DNA of 64,000 nt from an uncultured Clostridium sp. Lineage in GTDB: Bacteria; Bacillota; Clostridia; Lachnospirales; Lachnospiraceae. Under the pieces are notes generated by a model. The model saw nothing but the letters and a program-made list of their open reading frames with translations, was not told the DNA's origin and ran no database searches. The translations under genes were made by a program, and so were the position numbers. Position 1 is the first letter of the stretch. The number at the start of each line of letters is the position of its first letter. This document shows, one piece after another, positions 8,588 through 17,629 of this stretch. Where the stretch lies: positions 19,542 through 83,541 of the forward strand of contig CAMEFI010000011.1 of the NCBI GenBank assembly GCA_945915475.1, in the 5' to 3' direction.

Positions 8588-10981
8588 TCACAACTCCACT
8601 ATGGTTACACCTGCGTCTCCTTCTCCGAATTCACCCAGGCGGAATGATTTGACATAGGATTGCCGTTTCAGATATTCATGCACACCTTTACGAAGTGCAC
8701 CGGTTCCTTTTCCATGTACGATACGCACCTGATTAAGATGTGACAGGCATGCATCATCTAAATATTTGTCAAGTTCCATAATAGCTTCATCTACTGTAAG
8801 TCCTAACAGATTGATCTCCGGTTTGATATTCTTTGCCTTGTTGACAGATGCCCGGTATTGCGCCGTTTTCTGCTGCCTGCTCTGTTTCTCTTCCTTGATG
8901 ATCTCCACATCACTGATCTTAACTGTACTTTGCAAAATGCCCATCTGTACCGTAAGTTCCCCCTTCTGATTCGGCAAAGAACGAACCGTTCCATCTAAGT
9001 TCAGACTAATCACATGAACCGAATCTCCAAGATGAAAATCACTTGCTTTTGCCTTGGATTTTCGGTTAGAAGCCTTATATTCTAACTGACTATTTACGGA
9101 TTTCAGCTTATCGCGAATTTCCCCACGAGCCTTTTCCATATCCTTGTTACTGGCAGTCTGCGGTTTCTTTTCCCAGTTATTATATTTTCGGATTGACTCA
9201 TCTGCGAATGCTTTTGCTTCCTCTAATATCTCTCTTGCCTCTTCCCTTGCATTTCGCAAGATATCCTGCTTTCTCTGCTCAATATGCTCATTCTTTGAGG
9301 CAAGCCTGTCTTTTAATTTCCTGATTTCTTCTTTGTTCGCTGCAATCTCTGCCTGTTCCTGTTCAATTGTCCGTTTGGATTTTTCAAGATCTGCCAGTAA
9401 TGCTTCCATGTCTATCGTACTGCTGTCAATCTGATTTCTGGCACTATCTATTACATGCTCTGCCATTCCTAACTTCTTAGCAATGGCAAAAGCATTGGAT
9501 TTACCCGGAATCCCGATGAGCAAATGATAAGTTGGACTTAATGTCTCCACATCAAACTCACAGCAGGCATTTTCAATTCCTGCCGTGGTCATGGCAAAGG
9601 TCTTTAATTCACTATAATGTGTAGTTGCCATACATCGGATCTGTCTGCTGTGAAGGTCGCTTAAAATGGAGATTGCCAGGGCAGAGCCTTCTACCGGATC
9701 CGTTCCTCCTCCCAACTCATCAAACAGCACAAGTGCCTTGGAAGTTGCATGCTTCATAATGTATACCACATTGGTCATATGGGAAGAAAAGGTACTCAAA
9801 TTCTGTTCGATACTCTGCTCATCTCCGATATCTGCAAATACATCCTCATACACCGCAAGGGTGGAACCCTGAAATGCCGGAATGTGTAAGCCGGACTGCC
9901 CCATCAAAGTAAGCAGCCCTAATGTTTTCAAAGATACCGTCTTACCTCCCGTATTCGGTCCGGTAATAATAAGCATCGTATACTCATCTCCTAACCGGAT
10001 ATCCACCGGAACAACGGAGTGCTTCTCAAGCAACGGATGTCTTGCCTGCTTGAGATTGGTTCTGCCCTCTTCATTCAGCTCTGGCCGGGTTCCATCATAA
10101 GACTTTGCATAAGAAGCCTTTGCAAAAATGAAATCCAGCTTTGTAAGTATCTCCACATCACTCTCAATGGCATCCGCAGACATAGCAACCTGTTCGCTTA
10201 ATCTTGCTAAAATCTTCTCAATCTCCATAGCTTCTTTGGCCGCTAATTCCTTCAATTCATTATTAAGATTCACCACTGCCATCGGCTCAATGAAGAAAGT
10301 AGACCCCGTCGAAGACTGGTCATGTACCATACCCGGAAATTGTCCCTTATATTCTGACTTAACCGGAATACAATATCTCCCATTTCTCATTGTAACAATG
10401 GCATCCTGGAGCATACTCTGGTTCGTCTGCTTCGTCACAATTCCATTTAACACATCATGCACTTTTCCATTGGCTGCTTTCATGCTTCTACGGATATCTT
10501 TTAACGCTGCAGATGCATCATCCGCGATCTCGTCTTCCGATAAAATGCAACGGTTAATCTCTCTTGCTAAATGTTCTAATGGCATCAGGCTTTCAAAATA
10601 TCCCGTCAGGGAATCCTGTCTGGTGTTAACGCCAGCTTCATCCTTATCCTGCGACTGTTCCCCATATTGTCTTGCGTGTTCTGCCACCTTCAATAATTTT
10701 GCAATATCCAGTAATTCCGTAATGGACAGACTTGCCCCTACAGCAACCCTTTTCATTGCCTCCCCGATGGGATATACCCCGGAAAAGGAAAGACTTCCCT
10801 GTTGATACACTCTTGCCAGTGCATCCGCTGTCTCCTCCTGATTCTTTGTAATCTCTACAAGGTCTGTCGATGGTTTCAAACGCTCACACATCCGTTTTCC
10901 TGCCGGACAGGTTGCAAAGGATGTTAATCTCTCTATAATCTTGTAATACTCTAATACGCGTAATGTTCGTTTATTCATCAT
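8588..10981 (-). CDS. mutS2: MutS2 / ribosome-quality-control ATPase with Smr nuclease domain
   Basis: A 797-residue MutS2. The MutS core and clamp are followed by an ABC-type ATPase with Walker A TGPNTGGKT and Walker B LVLFDELGGGTDP. A long charged coiled coil comes next (about residues 515-640), and a C-terminal Smr domain carries the motif HGKGTGALRKG. In Bacillus the homologue (RqcU) splits collided ribosomes; older literature describes a role in suppressing recombination. Unlike MutS it lacks a mismatch-recognition domain. Two adjacent ATG codons (10981 and 10978) follow AAGGAA and either could be used. All catalytic motifs look intact. Confidence 0.95.
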   Translation of the reverse strand: MMNKRTLRVLEYYKIIERLTSFATCPAGKRMCERLKPSTDLVEITKNQEETADALARVYQQGSLSFSGVYPIGEAMKRVAVGASLSITELLDIAKLLKVAEHARQYGEQSQDKDEAGVNTRQDSLTGYFESLMPLEHLAREINRCILSEDEIADDASAALKDIRRSMKAANGKVHDVLNGIVTKQTNQSMLQDAIVTMRNGRYCIPVKSEYKGQFPGMVHDQSSTGSTFFIEPMAVVNLNNELKELAAKEAMEIEKILARLSEQVAMSADAIESDVEILTKLDFIFAKASYAKSYDGTRPELNEEGRTNLKQARHPLLEKHSVVPVDIRLGDEYTMLIITGPNTGGKTVSLKTLGLLTLMGQSGLHIPAFQGSTLAVYEDVFADIGDEQSIEQNLSTFSSHMTNVVYIMKHATSKALVLFDELGGGTDPVEGSALAISILSDLHSRQIRCMATTHYSELKTFAMTTAGIENACCEFDVETLSPTYHLLIGIPGKSNAFAIAKKLGMAEHVIDSARNQIDSSTIDMEALLADLEKSKRTIEQEQAEIAANKEEIRKLKDRLASKNEHIEQRKQDILRNAREEAREILEEAKAFADESIRKYNNWEKKPQTASNKDMEKARGEIRDKLKSVNSQLEYKASNRKSKAKASDFHLGDSVHVISLNLDGTVRSLPNQKGELTVQMGILQSTVKISDVEIIKEEKQSRQQKTAQYRASVNKAKNIKPEINLLGLTVDEAIMELDKYLDDACLSHLNQVRIVHGKGTGALRKGVHEYLKRQSYVKSFRLGEFGEGDAGVTIVEL

Positions 10982-11030
10982 TCATTTCCTTATATTGCTG
11001 TCTTTGTATATATAATCATGAAACACGTTA

Positions 11031-11064
11031 AGACCACATACCATGCTTTCATGCTATGTGGTCT
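11031..11064 (-). terminator. Hairpin after trmL
   Basis: AGACCACATA at 11031-11040 pairs with TATGTGGTCT at 11055-11064, with CATG/CATG extending the stem. It lies downstream of the trmL stop on the minus strand, in the 175-base gap before mutS2. The following U-run is poor, so it may only stabilise the transcript end. Confidence 0.5.
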
Positions 11065-11156
11065 ATCTTCTTTTGTACACAAATGTCATCGAATCCATGT
11101 GTCCATAATTATTTATATTTTACAACAGTTGCTACATTCGCGCAAGGTAAGATTTT

Positions 11157-11648
11157 CTACCACTCATAATGATGAAGCTGTCCTTCCATCTGGAAATGGG
11201 AAAATCCATTCTGGCGTAATGCCTCATATAACACAATCGCAACAGAATTAGACAGATTCAAGGACCGAATCTCACTTAACATGGGAATTCTCACACAGTT
11301 TTCTTTGTTCTCTAACAGAATTTCTTCCGGAATTCCTGCACTTTCCTTTCCAAACATAATATAGCAATCATCTTCGTAATGAACATCTGTATAAGTCTGC
11401 TTGGACTTGGTGGTTGCCATATAAATCTTGGCTCCCGGATTCTTCTCTAAAAAATCTTCATAGCTTACATAGGTTGTCACATCAAGTTTATCCCAGTAAT
11501 CCATTCCTGCACGCTTAATCATCTTGTCATTGATCCGGAATCCAAGTGGCTCAATGAGATGCAGTCTCGCACCTGTTGCCACACAGGTTCTTCCAATATT
11601 TCCCGTATTCGCCGGCATCTCCGGTTCATGTAACACAATATTAATCAT
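11157..11648 (-). CDS. trmL: tRNA (cytidine(34)-2'-O)-methyltransferase
   Basis: A 163-residue SPOUT-class methyltransferase of the TrmL family, which 2'-O-methylates the wobble base of tRNA-Leu isoacceptors using S-adenosylmethionine. Family signatures are visible: EPEMPANTGNIGRTC near the N-terminus, the middle segment FGKESAGIPEEIL, and the C-terminal knot region IPMLSEIRSLNLSNSVAI. Length is standard for this compact family. AAAGGA precedes the ATG. It lies 45 bases after the aminotransferase gene, in the same direction. Confidence 0.93.
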   Translation of the reverse strand: MINIVLHEPEMPANTGNIGRTCVATGARLHLIEPLGFRINDKMIKRAGMDYWDKLDVTTYVSYEDFLEKNPGAKIYMATTKSKQTYTDVHYEDDCYIMFGKESAGIPEEILLENKENCVRIPMLSEIRSLNLSNSVAIVLYEALRQNGFSHFQMEGQLHHYEW

Positions 11649-11693
11649 ATTTTTCCTTTCCGAACTTCTTATCTATTCCTAAACCAGGGAGAA

Positions 11694-12854
11694 TCATCTA
11701 AGTTCCTGTATGAACTCCTGAAGCCGTCCCACTGCCGTCTTCAGTTCTTCTAACGAATATGCATAAGAGATTCTAAGGAATCCCTCTCCACATTCTCCAA
11801 ACGCATCCCCGGGTACCACGGCAAGCTTCTTCGACTGTAACAATCTGGTCGCAAATTCTTCTGATGTCATTCCAAATTCACGAATATCCGGGAACAGATA
11901 AAATGCTCCCTTTGGTTCAAAGCAGGGAAGTCCCATCTCCTTAAATGCATTTAACATATATCTTCTTCTCTGGTCATAAGCTTCCCGCATATGTGCCACA
12001 TCTTTATCACAATCCCGCATGGCAACCACTGCCGCATACTGGCTTGTGGTAGGTGCACACATAATGGCAAACTGATGAATCTTCGTCATCTGTTCAATGA
12101 TCATGGATGGTCCCATTGCATAGCCAAGTCTCCAACCGGTCATGGCAAACGCCTTGGAAAAACCACCAATGACAATCGTGCGTTCCCGCATTCCCGGTAA
12201 AGAAGCAATACTCACATGATTACCACTGTAGGTAAGTTCTGCATAGATTTCATCAGAAATTACATAGAGATCATGCCGGATAATAACTTCGGCAATCTCT
12301 TCTAAATCTTCTTTGCTCATCACGGCACCTGTGGGATTATTGGGAAACGCCATAACTAATATTTTTGTTTTGTCCGTAATCGCCGCCTCTAATTCTTTCT
12401 TCGTCAGCCGGAACTGATTCTCATTTTTGAGGTTAATAGTGACCGGTACACCATCTGCCAGCTGTACGCAAGGCAAATATGACACATAACACGGTTCCGG
12501 AATAATAACCTCATCCCCAGGATTCAACATGGCACGAAGAGCCACATCTATTCCCTCACTACCGCCAACCGTAAGCAATACTTCTTTCTTAGGATCATAT
12601 GTAAGCTGAAAACGTCTCTCATTATATTCACAGATTGCCTGTCGAAGTTCTAACAAACCTGCATTGGAAGTATAAAATGTGAGTCCTTTTTCCAGGGAAT
12701 AAATGCCTTCCTCCCGGATACTCCAGGGGGTATCAAAGTCCGGTTCTCCAACACCTAACGATATTGCATCCGGCATTTCGCTGACGATATCAAAAAACTT
12801 CCGGATTCCTGAAGGTTTCATCTTAATTACTTTGTCAGATAATGGATTTCTCAT
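11694..12854 (-). CDS. Class I/II pyridoxal-phosphate aminotransferase
   Basis: A 386-residue fold-type-I aminotransferase. The PLP lysine lies in GGFSKAFAMTGWRLGYAMG (about residue 234). Other signatures are FPNNPTGAV and the C-terminal arginine region GFLRISYAYS. It most resembles PatA/aspartate-type aminotransferases; the amino donor cannot be fixed from sequence. Its ATG overlaps the stop of the Lrp-family regulator by 4 bases, so the two are translationally coupled. This layout suggests that the regulator responds to an amino acid made or degraded by this enzyme. Confidence 0.92.
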   Translation of the reverse strand: MRNPLSDKVIKMKPSGIRKFFDIVSEMPDAISLGVGEPDFDTPWSIREEGIYSLEKGLTFYTSNAGLLELRQAICEYNERRFQLTYDPKKEVLLTVGGSEGIDVALRAMLNPGDEVIIPEPCYVSYLPCVQLADGVPVTINLKNENQFRLTKKELEAAITDKTKILVMAFPNNPTGAVMSKEDLEEIAEVIIRHDLYVISDEIYAELTYSGNHVSIASLPGMRERTIVIGGFSKAFAMTGWRLGYAMGPSMIIEQMTKIHQFAIMCAPTTSQYAAVVAMRDCDKDVAHMREAYDQRRRYMLNAFKEMGLPCFEPKGAFYLFPDIREFGMTSEEFATRLLQSKKLAVVPGDAFGECGEGFLRISYAYSLEELKTAVGRLQEFIQELR

Positions 12855-13342
12855 GCTGTCACCACCAGCCTCTCATCCTTCTTATTCTGTTCTAATTTGA
12901 TTCCATTCTCCTTATACTTTTTCAACACAAAATGTGTAGAGGTACTAAGCACTCCCTCCATGGGTGCTAATTTTCTGGCAACAAACTGCGCCACTTCCTT
13001 CATGGTCTTCCCCTCAATAAACACCGTCATATCAAAACCTCCTGACATCAGATAAAGGGAAGTCACCTCCTCATAATTATAGATTCTCTCTGCCACACGG
13101 TCAAAACCTTCCCCCCGTTGTGGAGCAACCTTCACTTCAATTAAAGCCGTTACCCTCTCGTCATCCGTTTTATCCCAGTTAATAACCGTATTATAGCCAC
13201 AGATAATCTGTTCCTGCTCCATATCGGAAATTGTGTTAATCACAACTGATTCATCCATTCCAAGCATAACAGCCAGATCTTTTGTATCCATCTTGGAATT
13301 ATTTTCTAACAACTTTAGTATTTGCGTTCTTATATTTTGCAT
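12851..13342 (-). CDS. Lrp/AsnC-family transcriptional regulator
   Basis: A 163-residue regulator with an N-terminal winged helix-turn-helix (about residues 5-55, DLAVMLGMDESVVINTI) and a C-terminal RAM/ligand-binding domain (VTALIEVKVAPQ, GGFDMTVFIEGKTM). Such proteins bind amino acids as octamers or dimers and regulate nearby metabolism. The C-terminal tail, rich in lysine and glutamate, is slightly longer than usual. AAAGGA precedes the ATG. The 4-base overlap with the aminotransferase marks that gene as the likely target and partner. Confidence 0.92.
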   Translation of the reverse strand: MQNIRTQILKLLENNSKMDTKDLAVMLGMDESVVINTISDMEQEQIICGYNTVINWDKTDDERVTALIEVKVAPQRGEGFDRVAERIYNYEEVTSLYLMSGGFDMTVFIEGKTMKEVAQFVARKLAPMEGVLSTSTHFVLKKYKENGIKLEQNKKDERLVVTA

Positions 13343-13368
13343 AAGTACAATCCTTTCTTATTCATCAT

Positions 13369-14370
13369 TCAGACAGGAATCGGTTGTCCATAAAAAACTG
13401 CATTCAGTGCATCCCCCTTAGGCGGCACAAGATAACGTTCTTCGTCGCCAACCATAACTACCCTGTCTTTATTCCTCATTGTTGTCCCGATTACATTTGC
13501 CATAACACCTGCATTACAAAATGCATCCACTAACTCCTCACCTCTGTCTGTCACAAGTAACAGGCTACCTTGTCCATTCATCATATAGGGATTGATATCA
13601 AAGAATTCGCTCACTTCAATAATCTCCTGTTTGACCGGCATTTTGTCTACAAACATTCTCGCCCCACAGTTACACGCGGATAACAGTTGCCATAACGCTC
13701 CAAATACACCTCCATTGGAAACATCATGGGCTGCCATAATGTAACCAGGATGTTCCGCGACTGCAGCCTCCATTACAGATAACTCCGGCATAAGGGATGT
13801 ATGCTCCATATATCCCGCTGCCTTTTGGATATAACTTTGGGGATAACGGGTGATAAGCTCCTCTTCTTTCAAGGTCGCAAGAATAGCACCCCCATACAGG
13901 CCCACCCATTTCGTCATCACAATATCCATATCCGGCTGCACTTTTGTATGCTGATTCTCCCATAAAACCGTTCCATACGCTGTTATGGTTATCGTAGGTT
14001 CCACCACTGAGGGGACCAGTTCCGTATGTCCGGCCAGAATGTCCACCTGATAATCCTCCGCACGCACTGTCAGATTCCCCATAATACGGCGAAGGGTTGC
14101 TTCCTCGCTATGCTCCGGCAGCAAAATGGCAATGGATATGCCATATGGTTTTCCTCCGGCTGCTATTATGTTATTGATTGCATTGTCCATTGCATACATT
14201 TCATTTCCCGTATAACAAAAGGCAGTGGTGGCCATGGATGTCACCATGTTACCAAACACTGCCCCATCATGTCCAACTGCGGCCCGAAATGTGGTATCCT
14301 CATTGCGATAACGTATCGGGTTGATTATGGAACGTTTGAATGTATGCTCTGGTAATTTACCAGTCCGCAT
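13369..14370 (-). CDS. AIR-synthase-fold protein (HypE/ThiL/PurM superfamily), function unknown
   Basis: A 333-residue protein with the PurM/HypE fold signatures. An N-terminal ATP-binding half has the AVGHDGAVFGN segment and AGHTELVP, and a C-terminal half has AAHDVSNGGVFGALWQLL, a typical AIRS_C motif. It lacks the C-terminal cysteine tail of HypE, and no other hyp genes are nearby, so hydrogenase carbamoyl dehydration is unlikely. The superfamily also contains ThiL, SelD and PurL. AGGAGA precedes the ATG. It lies between the VanW gene and the Lrp regulator in one leftward run. An ATP-dependent small-molecule role is inferred; the substrate is unknown. Confidence 0.8.
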   Translation of the reverse strand: MRTGKLPEHTFKRSIINPIRYRNEDTTFRAAVGHDGAVFGNMVTSMATTAFCYTGNEMYAMDNAINNIIAAGGKPYGISIAILLPEHSEEATLRRIMGNLTVRAEDYQVDILAGHTELVPSVVEPTITITAYGTVLWENQHTKVQPDMDIVMTKWVGLYGGAILATLKEEELITRYPQSYIQKAAGYMEHTSLMPELSVMEAAVAEHPGYIMAAHDVSNGGVFGALWQLLSACNCGARMFVDKMPVKQEIIEVSEFFDINPYMMNGQGSLLLVTDRGEELVDAFCNAGVMANVIGTTMRNKDRVVMVGDEERYLVPPKGDALNAVFYGQPIPV

Positions 14371-14390
14371 ATGTTATCTCCTATTCACAA

Positions 14391-15941
14391 TTATTGCATT
14401 GTATCTGCCGTCTCTCCCACCGGAGCATCTGTTACAGGTGCCTCTGTGGCTGGTGCTTCTGTGGCTGGTGCCTCTGTCGTAGTCGCTTCCTCAGAACTTG
14501 AAGAAGTATCTTCTGTATCTTCGTCTGACTCCTCATCCGACTCTTCCTTCTCCTTTTTCTTAACCTTTTTTGTTCCAATTTTAATCAAGGCTTTCTGCGA
14601 CTGATAATTACTTCTTCCACAATCAACGATGTACTTCTCTGTTTCCTCTCCATCCACATATACATGTTTCCAGAGTTCCACATAATATCCGGTATGTGCT
14701 GCACGTTCCGTGACACGCTTGCCTTCTTCTAACGTATCATCCTTTTCTTCTTCCGGCTCTCCCGGATCTTTTGTCTCCACGTCAATGGATTCAAATTCAA
14801 TGGTCCGGTTAGATGGTCTTGTCTCATGACCATAGATTGCAAAAGAAATCGTTCCTCCACCTGCATATCCATCAATGTAGATTGGATACTCGGTGTTATT
14901 CGTAAATTTAAAGTCCATGCCCGCATTTTCAGAAATGGCGGCATCCATTCCGTGTTTTACATAACTGGCAGGAAATGTATGTGGATATCTCTCATTAACA
15001 TCCAATTCTGCCCTTAACACTGCCAGATACAAAGTCGTAGACACCTGACAAATTCCTCCACCAAGTCCGTCCACTAATGTAATGGAACCTTTGTCGTCTT
15101 TCTCATACTGACCGGCATTGGCATAGCCATTATCCTCCGTAAACGGTAAAACGGTTTCCAGCATGGAAAACTGTTCCCCCGGCATTAGCACCATGCCGCT
15201 GATCTTGCCAGCCCCGGTAGCGAGGTTCTGACATCTTTCTGAATTTCCCTGACTATAATCGGTAGAGCCCTGTCCTAAAACACTATCAATGTTGTAGAAA
15301 TCCTCTGATGTATATTGCGGTTCCTGCTCATCTGTTACAGCATCCACCTTAATATCTTTCTGTTCCCATTCTGAGCCAAATATATCTTCTACTTTTCCAA
15401 TTGTTTTCTCTACATCAATAGAAGTTCCCATTTCGCCCTTATATACCACAAACTCGCCATCCACTCTTTCAATGGAGGCGTTCTTTGCCTGCTTGGTAAT
15501 ATCTTCCGTATTATTCTCTAAATACTCTTTTAATGCATCCTCATCAAATTTTTTCTCCGGTACCAGAACAACATTATCCGCCTCTAACGCTTTAATCTCT
15601 TTATAACGGCTTAAAATGTTACCCTGTCTTCCATAATTATACGCTTTATCCACCGCATCTTCCACGGACACTGACACATTCAACTGATCTAAAGTCGTGT
15701 AGCAAGTGCCAACATCTGTAGCAAAAGTAAGCTTCAGATCTCCGATTCCATCTATATACTTATCGTATTCTTCCATTGCCTCATCTTTCGTAAGGCCCCC
15801 AACATAGACCCCATCCAGATACACACCTGCATAAATGGTATCGCTCTTTGAATCCTTTGCTCTCGCAGAACAAGCCACAATTGCGACAACCCCTGCAATT
15901 ACAAATAATGTTAACGCTCGCATTCTTCTTGTCTTCTTCAT
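14391..15941 (-). CDS. VanW-family exported protein with peptidoglycan-binding-like N-domain
   Basis: A 516-residue protein with an N-terminal membrane anchor or signal (about residues 8-27). A region with repeated YxDGxYVGGLTKDEA-type segments follows, as in the YoaR/PG-binding family. The VanW domain carries GGGICQVSTTLYLAVLRAEL, and a G5-like segment comes after it. The C-terminus is a low-complexity acidic/serine stretch followed by tandem TEAPATEAP repeats, typical of an extended wall-exposed tail. The function of VanW proteins is not established; they are associated with the cell envelope. I use the ATG at 15941 because AAGGA lies 9 bases upstream, whereas the first ATG (15950) abuts that site. 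A candidate promoter lies at 15993-16020. Confidence 0.85.
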   Translation of the reverse strand: MKKTRRMRALTLFVIAGVVAIVACSARAKDSKSDTIYAGVYLDGVYVGGLTKDEAMEEYDKYIDGIGDLKLTFATDVGTCYTTLDQLNVSVSVEDAVDKAYNYGRQGNILSRYKEIKALEADNVVLVPEKKFDEDALKEYLENNTEDITKQAKNASIERVDGEFVVYKGEMGTSIDVEKTIGKVEDIFGSEWEQKDIKVDAVTDEQEPQYTSEDFYNIDSVLGQGSTDYSQGNSERCQNLATGAGKISGMVLMPGEQFSMLETVLPFTEDNGYANAGQYEKDDKGSITLVDGLGGGICQVSTTLYLAVLRAELDVNERYPHTFPASYVKHGMDAAISENAGMDFKFTNNTEYPIYIDGYAGGGTISFAIYGHETRPSNRTIEFESIDVETKDPGEPEEEKDDTLEEGKRVTERAAHTGYYVELWKHVYVDGEETEKYIVDCGRSNYQSQKALIKIGTKKVKKKEKEESDEESDEDTEDTSSSSEEATTTEAPATEAPATEAPVTDAPVGETADTMQ

Positions 15942-15992
15942 ACTAACCATTCCTTAATCTATATTGATATCATTATTATCTTACCAGCACTC

Positions 15993-16020
15993 ATTTTAAC
16001 ACAAACAATCATCTTTTCAA
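15993..16020 (-). promoter_or_regulatory. Candidate promoter of the VanW operon
   Basis: Minus-strand TTGAAA (16015-16020), a 16-base spacer and TAAAAT (15993-15998) lie about 50 bases upstream of the VanW start. The spacer is one base short of optimum. It would drive the VanW, AIR-synthase-like, Lrp and aminotransferase genes. Confidence 0.5.
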
Positions 16021-16116
16021 CCCTTTCCGGAAATACTGTCAGAATTTACTAAGAATTTGACTTTGTTATTTGAATTTTGTATAGTTTAATAAGATTATTT
16101 AATTTATTATCACAAA

Positions 16117-16164
16117 AAAAGATGTATGTAAATACTTTTCAAAAATATTTCACATACATCTTTT
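16117..16164 (-). terminator. Intrinsic terminator after the 35-residue gene
   Basis: On the minus strand AGATGTATGTGAAATA pairs with TATTTACATACATCT and is followed by a run of T (plus-strand A run 16114-16120). It lies about 30 bases past the small gene's stop codon and separates it from the VanW promoter. Confidence 0.75.
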
Positions 16165-16194
16165 ATCGGTTTATCCTATGAGAATCTTAACCGA

Positions 16195-16302
16195 CTAAAA
16201 AATAGCAGTTGTGATTACGCTGATCACCATTACCAACGCTAACACGATAGCAATGGCAGATGAGATTACACGCTGTTTCTTCTTATTACTGAAATTAAAC
16301 AT
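16195..16302 (-). CDS. 35-residue single-pass membrane peptide
   Basis: A short open frame starting at ATG 16302 and ending at TAG 16195-16197. The N-terminus is basic (MFNFSNKKKQR) and is followed by one hydrophobic segment of about 22 residues ending in TTAIF. GAGGTG lies 5 bases before the ATG and an intrinsic terminator follows, so it looks like a genuine one-gene unit. Very small KKK-plus-one-helix proteins are widespread in Firmicutes; Prli42, a stressosome anchor, has similar size and topology. No motif here proves that relationship. It is divergent from the next gene with 34 bases between. Confidence 0.7.
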   Translation of the reverse strand: MFNFSNKKKQRVISSAIAIVLALVMVISVITTAIF

Positions 16303-16336
16303 ACTGACACCTCTTTTCTGAAAGGATTAGATTATT

Positions 16337-16963
16337 ATGAGATTATTATTACTTCCTCTTATCATTACAATTTGGGCATGGATCGTGAAACACAATGCAT
16401 CCAGAGATCGCAGTAAAGACAAACCATCCGTCCGTTCTTATATGGACAGAGAATCCGCTGCAAACAGTGTTCGTCGTCAGGACATCTCTCATTTGCCCTA
16501 TATTCATGCACCAATTGAATCATTTCCTCTTGATATTACCCTAAAAGATGAAAAAAAGCAATTACAGATTGAAAATTATAGGAAAGAAATTCTAGAAGTT
16601 GCCCAAAAGCCAATGCTAAACCTCATCGGCGTATCCAACACAGAATTAAAGGAGCTGTATGGCCCTGCCAATTTGGAGCTGCTTTCCTACTATGATCAGA
16701 ATTATACCCGGTACATGCGCTCCCTCTTTCTATATGCCCAATGCATATATGACGAACATCCTGATAAAGGGGCATCCATTCTTTCCTATTGTATTCAGAC
16801 CGGAACCGATATTTCCGGTATTTATGAATTACTCGGTCAACATTATATATCTCACGGGAACACAGATGCATTTGAACAATTATACGATGCCATCCCCGAT
16901 CCTGCTTCCATCAGCGGCAAAATGATAACCAACAAATTAAACCGGTTACAAACCAGAAGTTAG
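16337..16963 (+). CDS. Hypothetical membrane-anchored protein
   Basis: A 208-residue protein I do not recognise. It begins with a hydrophobic anchor (about residues 2-18, rich in leucine and isoleucine) followed by a basic, polar region. The rest is soluble and mostly helical. The C-terminal half (about 125-205) has a tetratricopeptide-like look with segments such as LYAQCIYDEHP, YELLGQHYISHG and FEQLYDAIPDP. AAAGGA lies about 10 bases before the ATG. It is followed by the ECF sigma gene 132 bases downstream in the same direction but has its own spacing, so joint transcription is uncertain. Confidence 0.65.
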   Translation: MRLLLLPLIITIWAWIVKHNASRDRSKDKPSVRSYMDRESAANSVRRQDISHLPYIHAPIESFPLDITLKDEKKQLQIENYRKEILEVAQKPMLNLIGVSNTELKELYGPANLELLSYYDQNYTRYMRSLFLYAQCIYDEHPDKGASILSYCIQTGTDISGIYELLGQHYISHGNTDAFEQLYDAIPDPASISGKMITNKLNRLQTRS

Positions 16964-17002
16964 TTTTGCAATCAACCCCAGAAAAATAATTTACAAATGT
17001 CT

Positions 17003-17040
17003 GCAACACTTTTTACATTTTCTGACACTATATATACGAG
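17003..17040 (+). promoter_or_regulatory. Possible autoregulated ECF promoter
   Basis: GCAAC at 17003-17007, followed after about 16 bases by CTGACACTATA (17022-17032), resembles the AAC-type -35 and CGTCTA-like -10 elements used by ECF sigma factors. It lies 60-90 bases upstream of the sigma gene start. The resemblance is by eye only. Confidence 0.35.
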
Positions 17041-17095
17041 TGTGCTCAAATAAGGTCTGTCACAGGACAGGCCAACAGACGGAGGTGACAATTCA

Positions 17096-17629
17096 TTGAA
17101 CAAAGAGGAGATGAAAGCTCATGTTCTGCTTGCAAAAAATGGGGATACCAGTTCCTTTTGTAAGCTGTACGAACTATATTACAAAGATATGTATCGGTTC
17201 GCCTATTACATGCTCGGCAATACCCAAGATGCCGAAGATGTCATTAGCGAGACTGTCTTAGATGCGTTTACCGGAATTAAAAAGTTAAAGCATCCTTCCA
17301 AATTTAAAGCCTGGATTTTTCAGATTCTGACAACAAAATGCAAACGCCAGATGGCAGTATACGCAACCAACCGGGACCATATCAAACAGGATATCGAGGA
17401 AGCTTCCCTTGCCAGAGAGGATCATCCTTATGCAACTATTTTAGATGTACAACAGGCTTTTTCTACATTAAATGATACAGAAAAAAGCATTATTTCCCTT
17501 ATGGTCTTTGCCGGCTATAACAGTCGTGAGACAGCAAAGATCATGAATAGCACAGAGGGCACTGTACGCTCGGCGAAAAGCCGCGCCTTTCAAAAAATGG
17601 CTCAATATATAAAGGAGGATTTCGCATGA
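17096..17629 (+). CDS. ECF-type RNA polymerase sigma factor
   Basis: A 177-residue sigma-70-family protein with only regions 2 and 4. Region 2 is at about residues 20-85 (LYYKDMYRFAYYMLG, AEDVISETVLDAF). Region 4 is at about 115-170 (LNDTEKSIISLMVFAGYNSRETAKIM, STEGTVRSAKSRA). The start codon is TTG at 17096 with GGAGGT 9 bases upstream; the first ATG inside the frame abuts its potential site. The 3' end overlaps the start of the beta-propeller gene by 4 bases (ATGA), the usual arrangement of a sigma factor with its anti-sigma factor. The signal and regulon are unknown. Confidence 0.9.
   Translation: MNKEEMKAHVLLAKNGDTSSFCKLYELYYKDMYRFAYYMLGNTQDAEDVISETVLDAFTGIKKLKHPSKFKAWIFQILTTKCKRQMAVYATNRDHIKQDIEEASLAREDHPYATILDVQQAFSTLNDTEKSIISLMVFAGYNSRETAKIMNSTEGTVRSAKSRAFQKMAQYIKEDFA

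Noticed and set aside
13369..14370. HypE hydrogenase maturation factor
   Set aside because: The C-terminal cysteine tail and neighbouring hyp genes are missing.
14391..14480. CRISPR-like direct repeats
   Set aside because: The short repeated units encode TEAPATEAP in frame and have no spacers.
14371..14604. Plus-strand open frame rich in Ala, Gly and Ser opposite the VanW tail
   Set aside because: It is a mirror of the TEAPATEAP-coding repeats on the minus strand and has no ribosome binding site.
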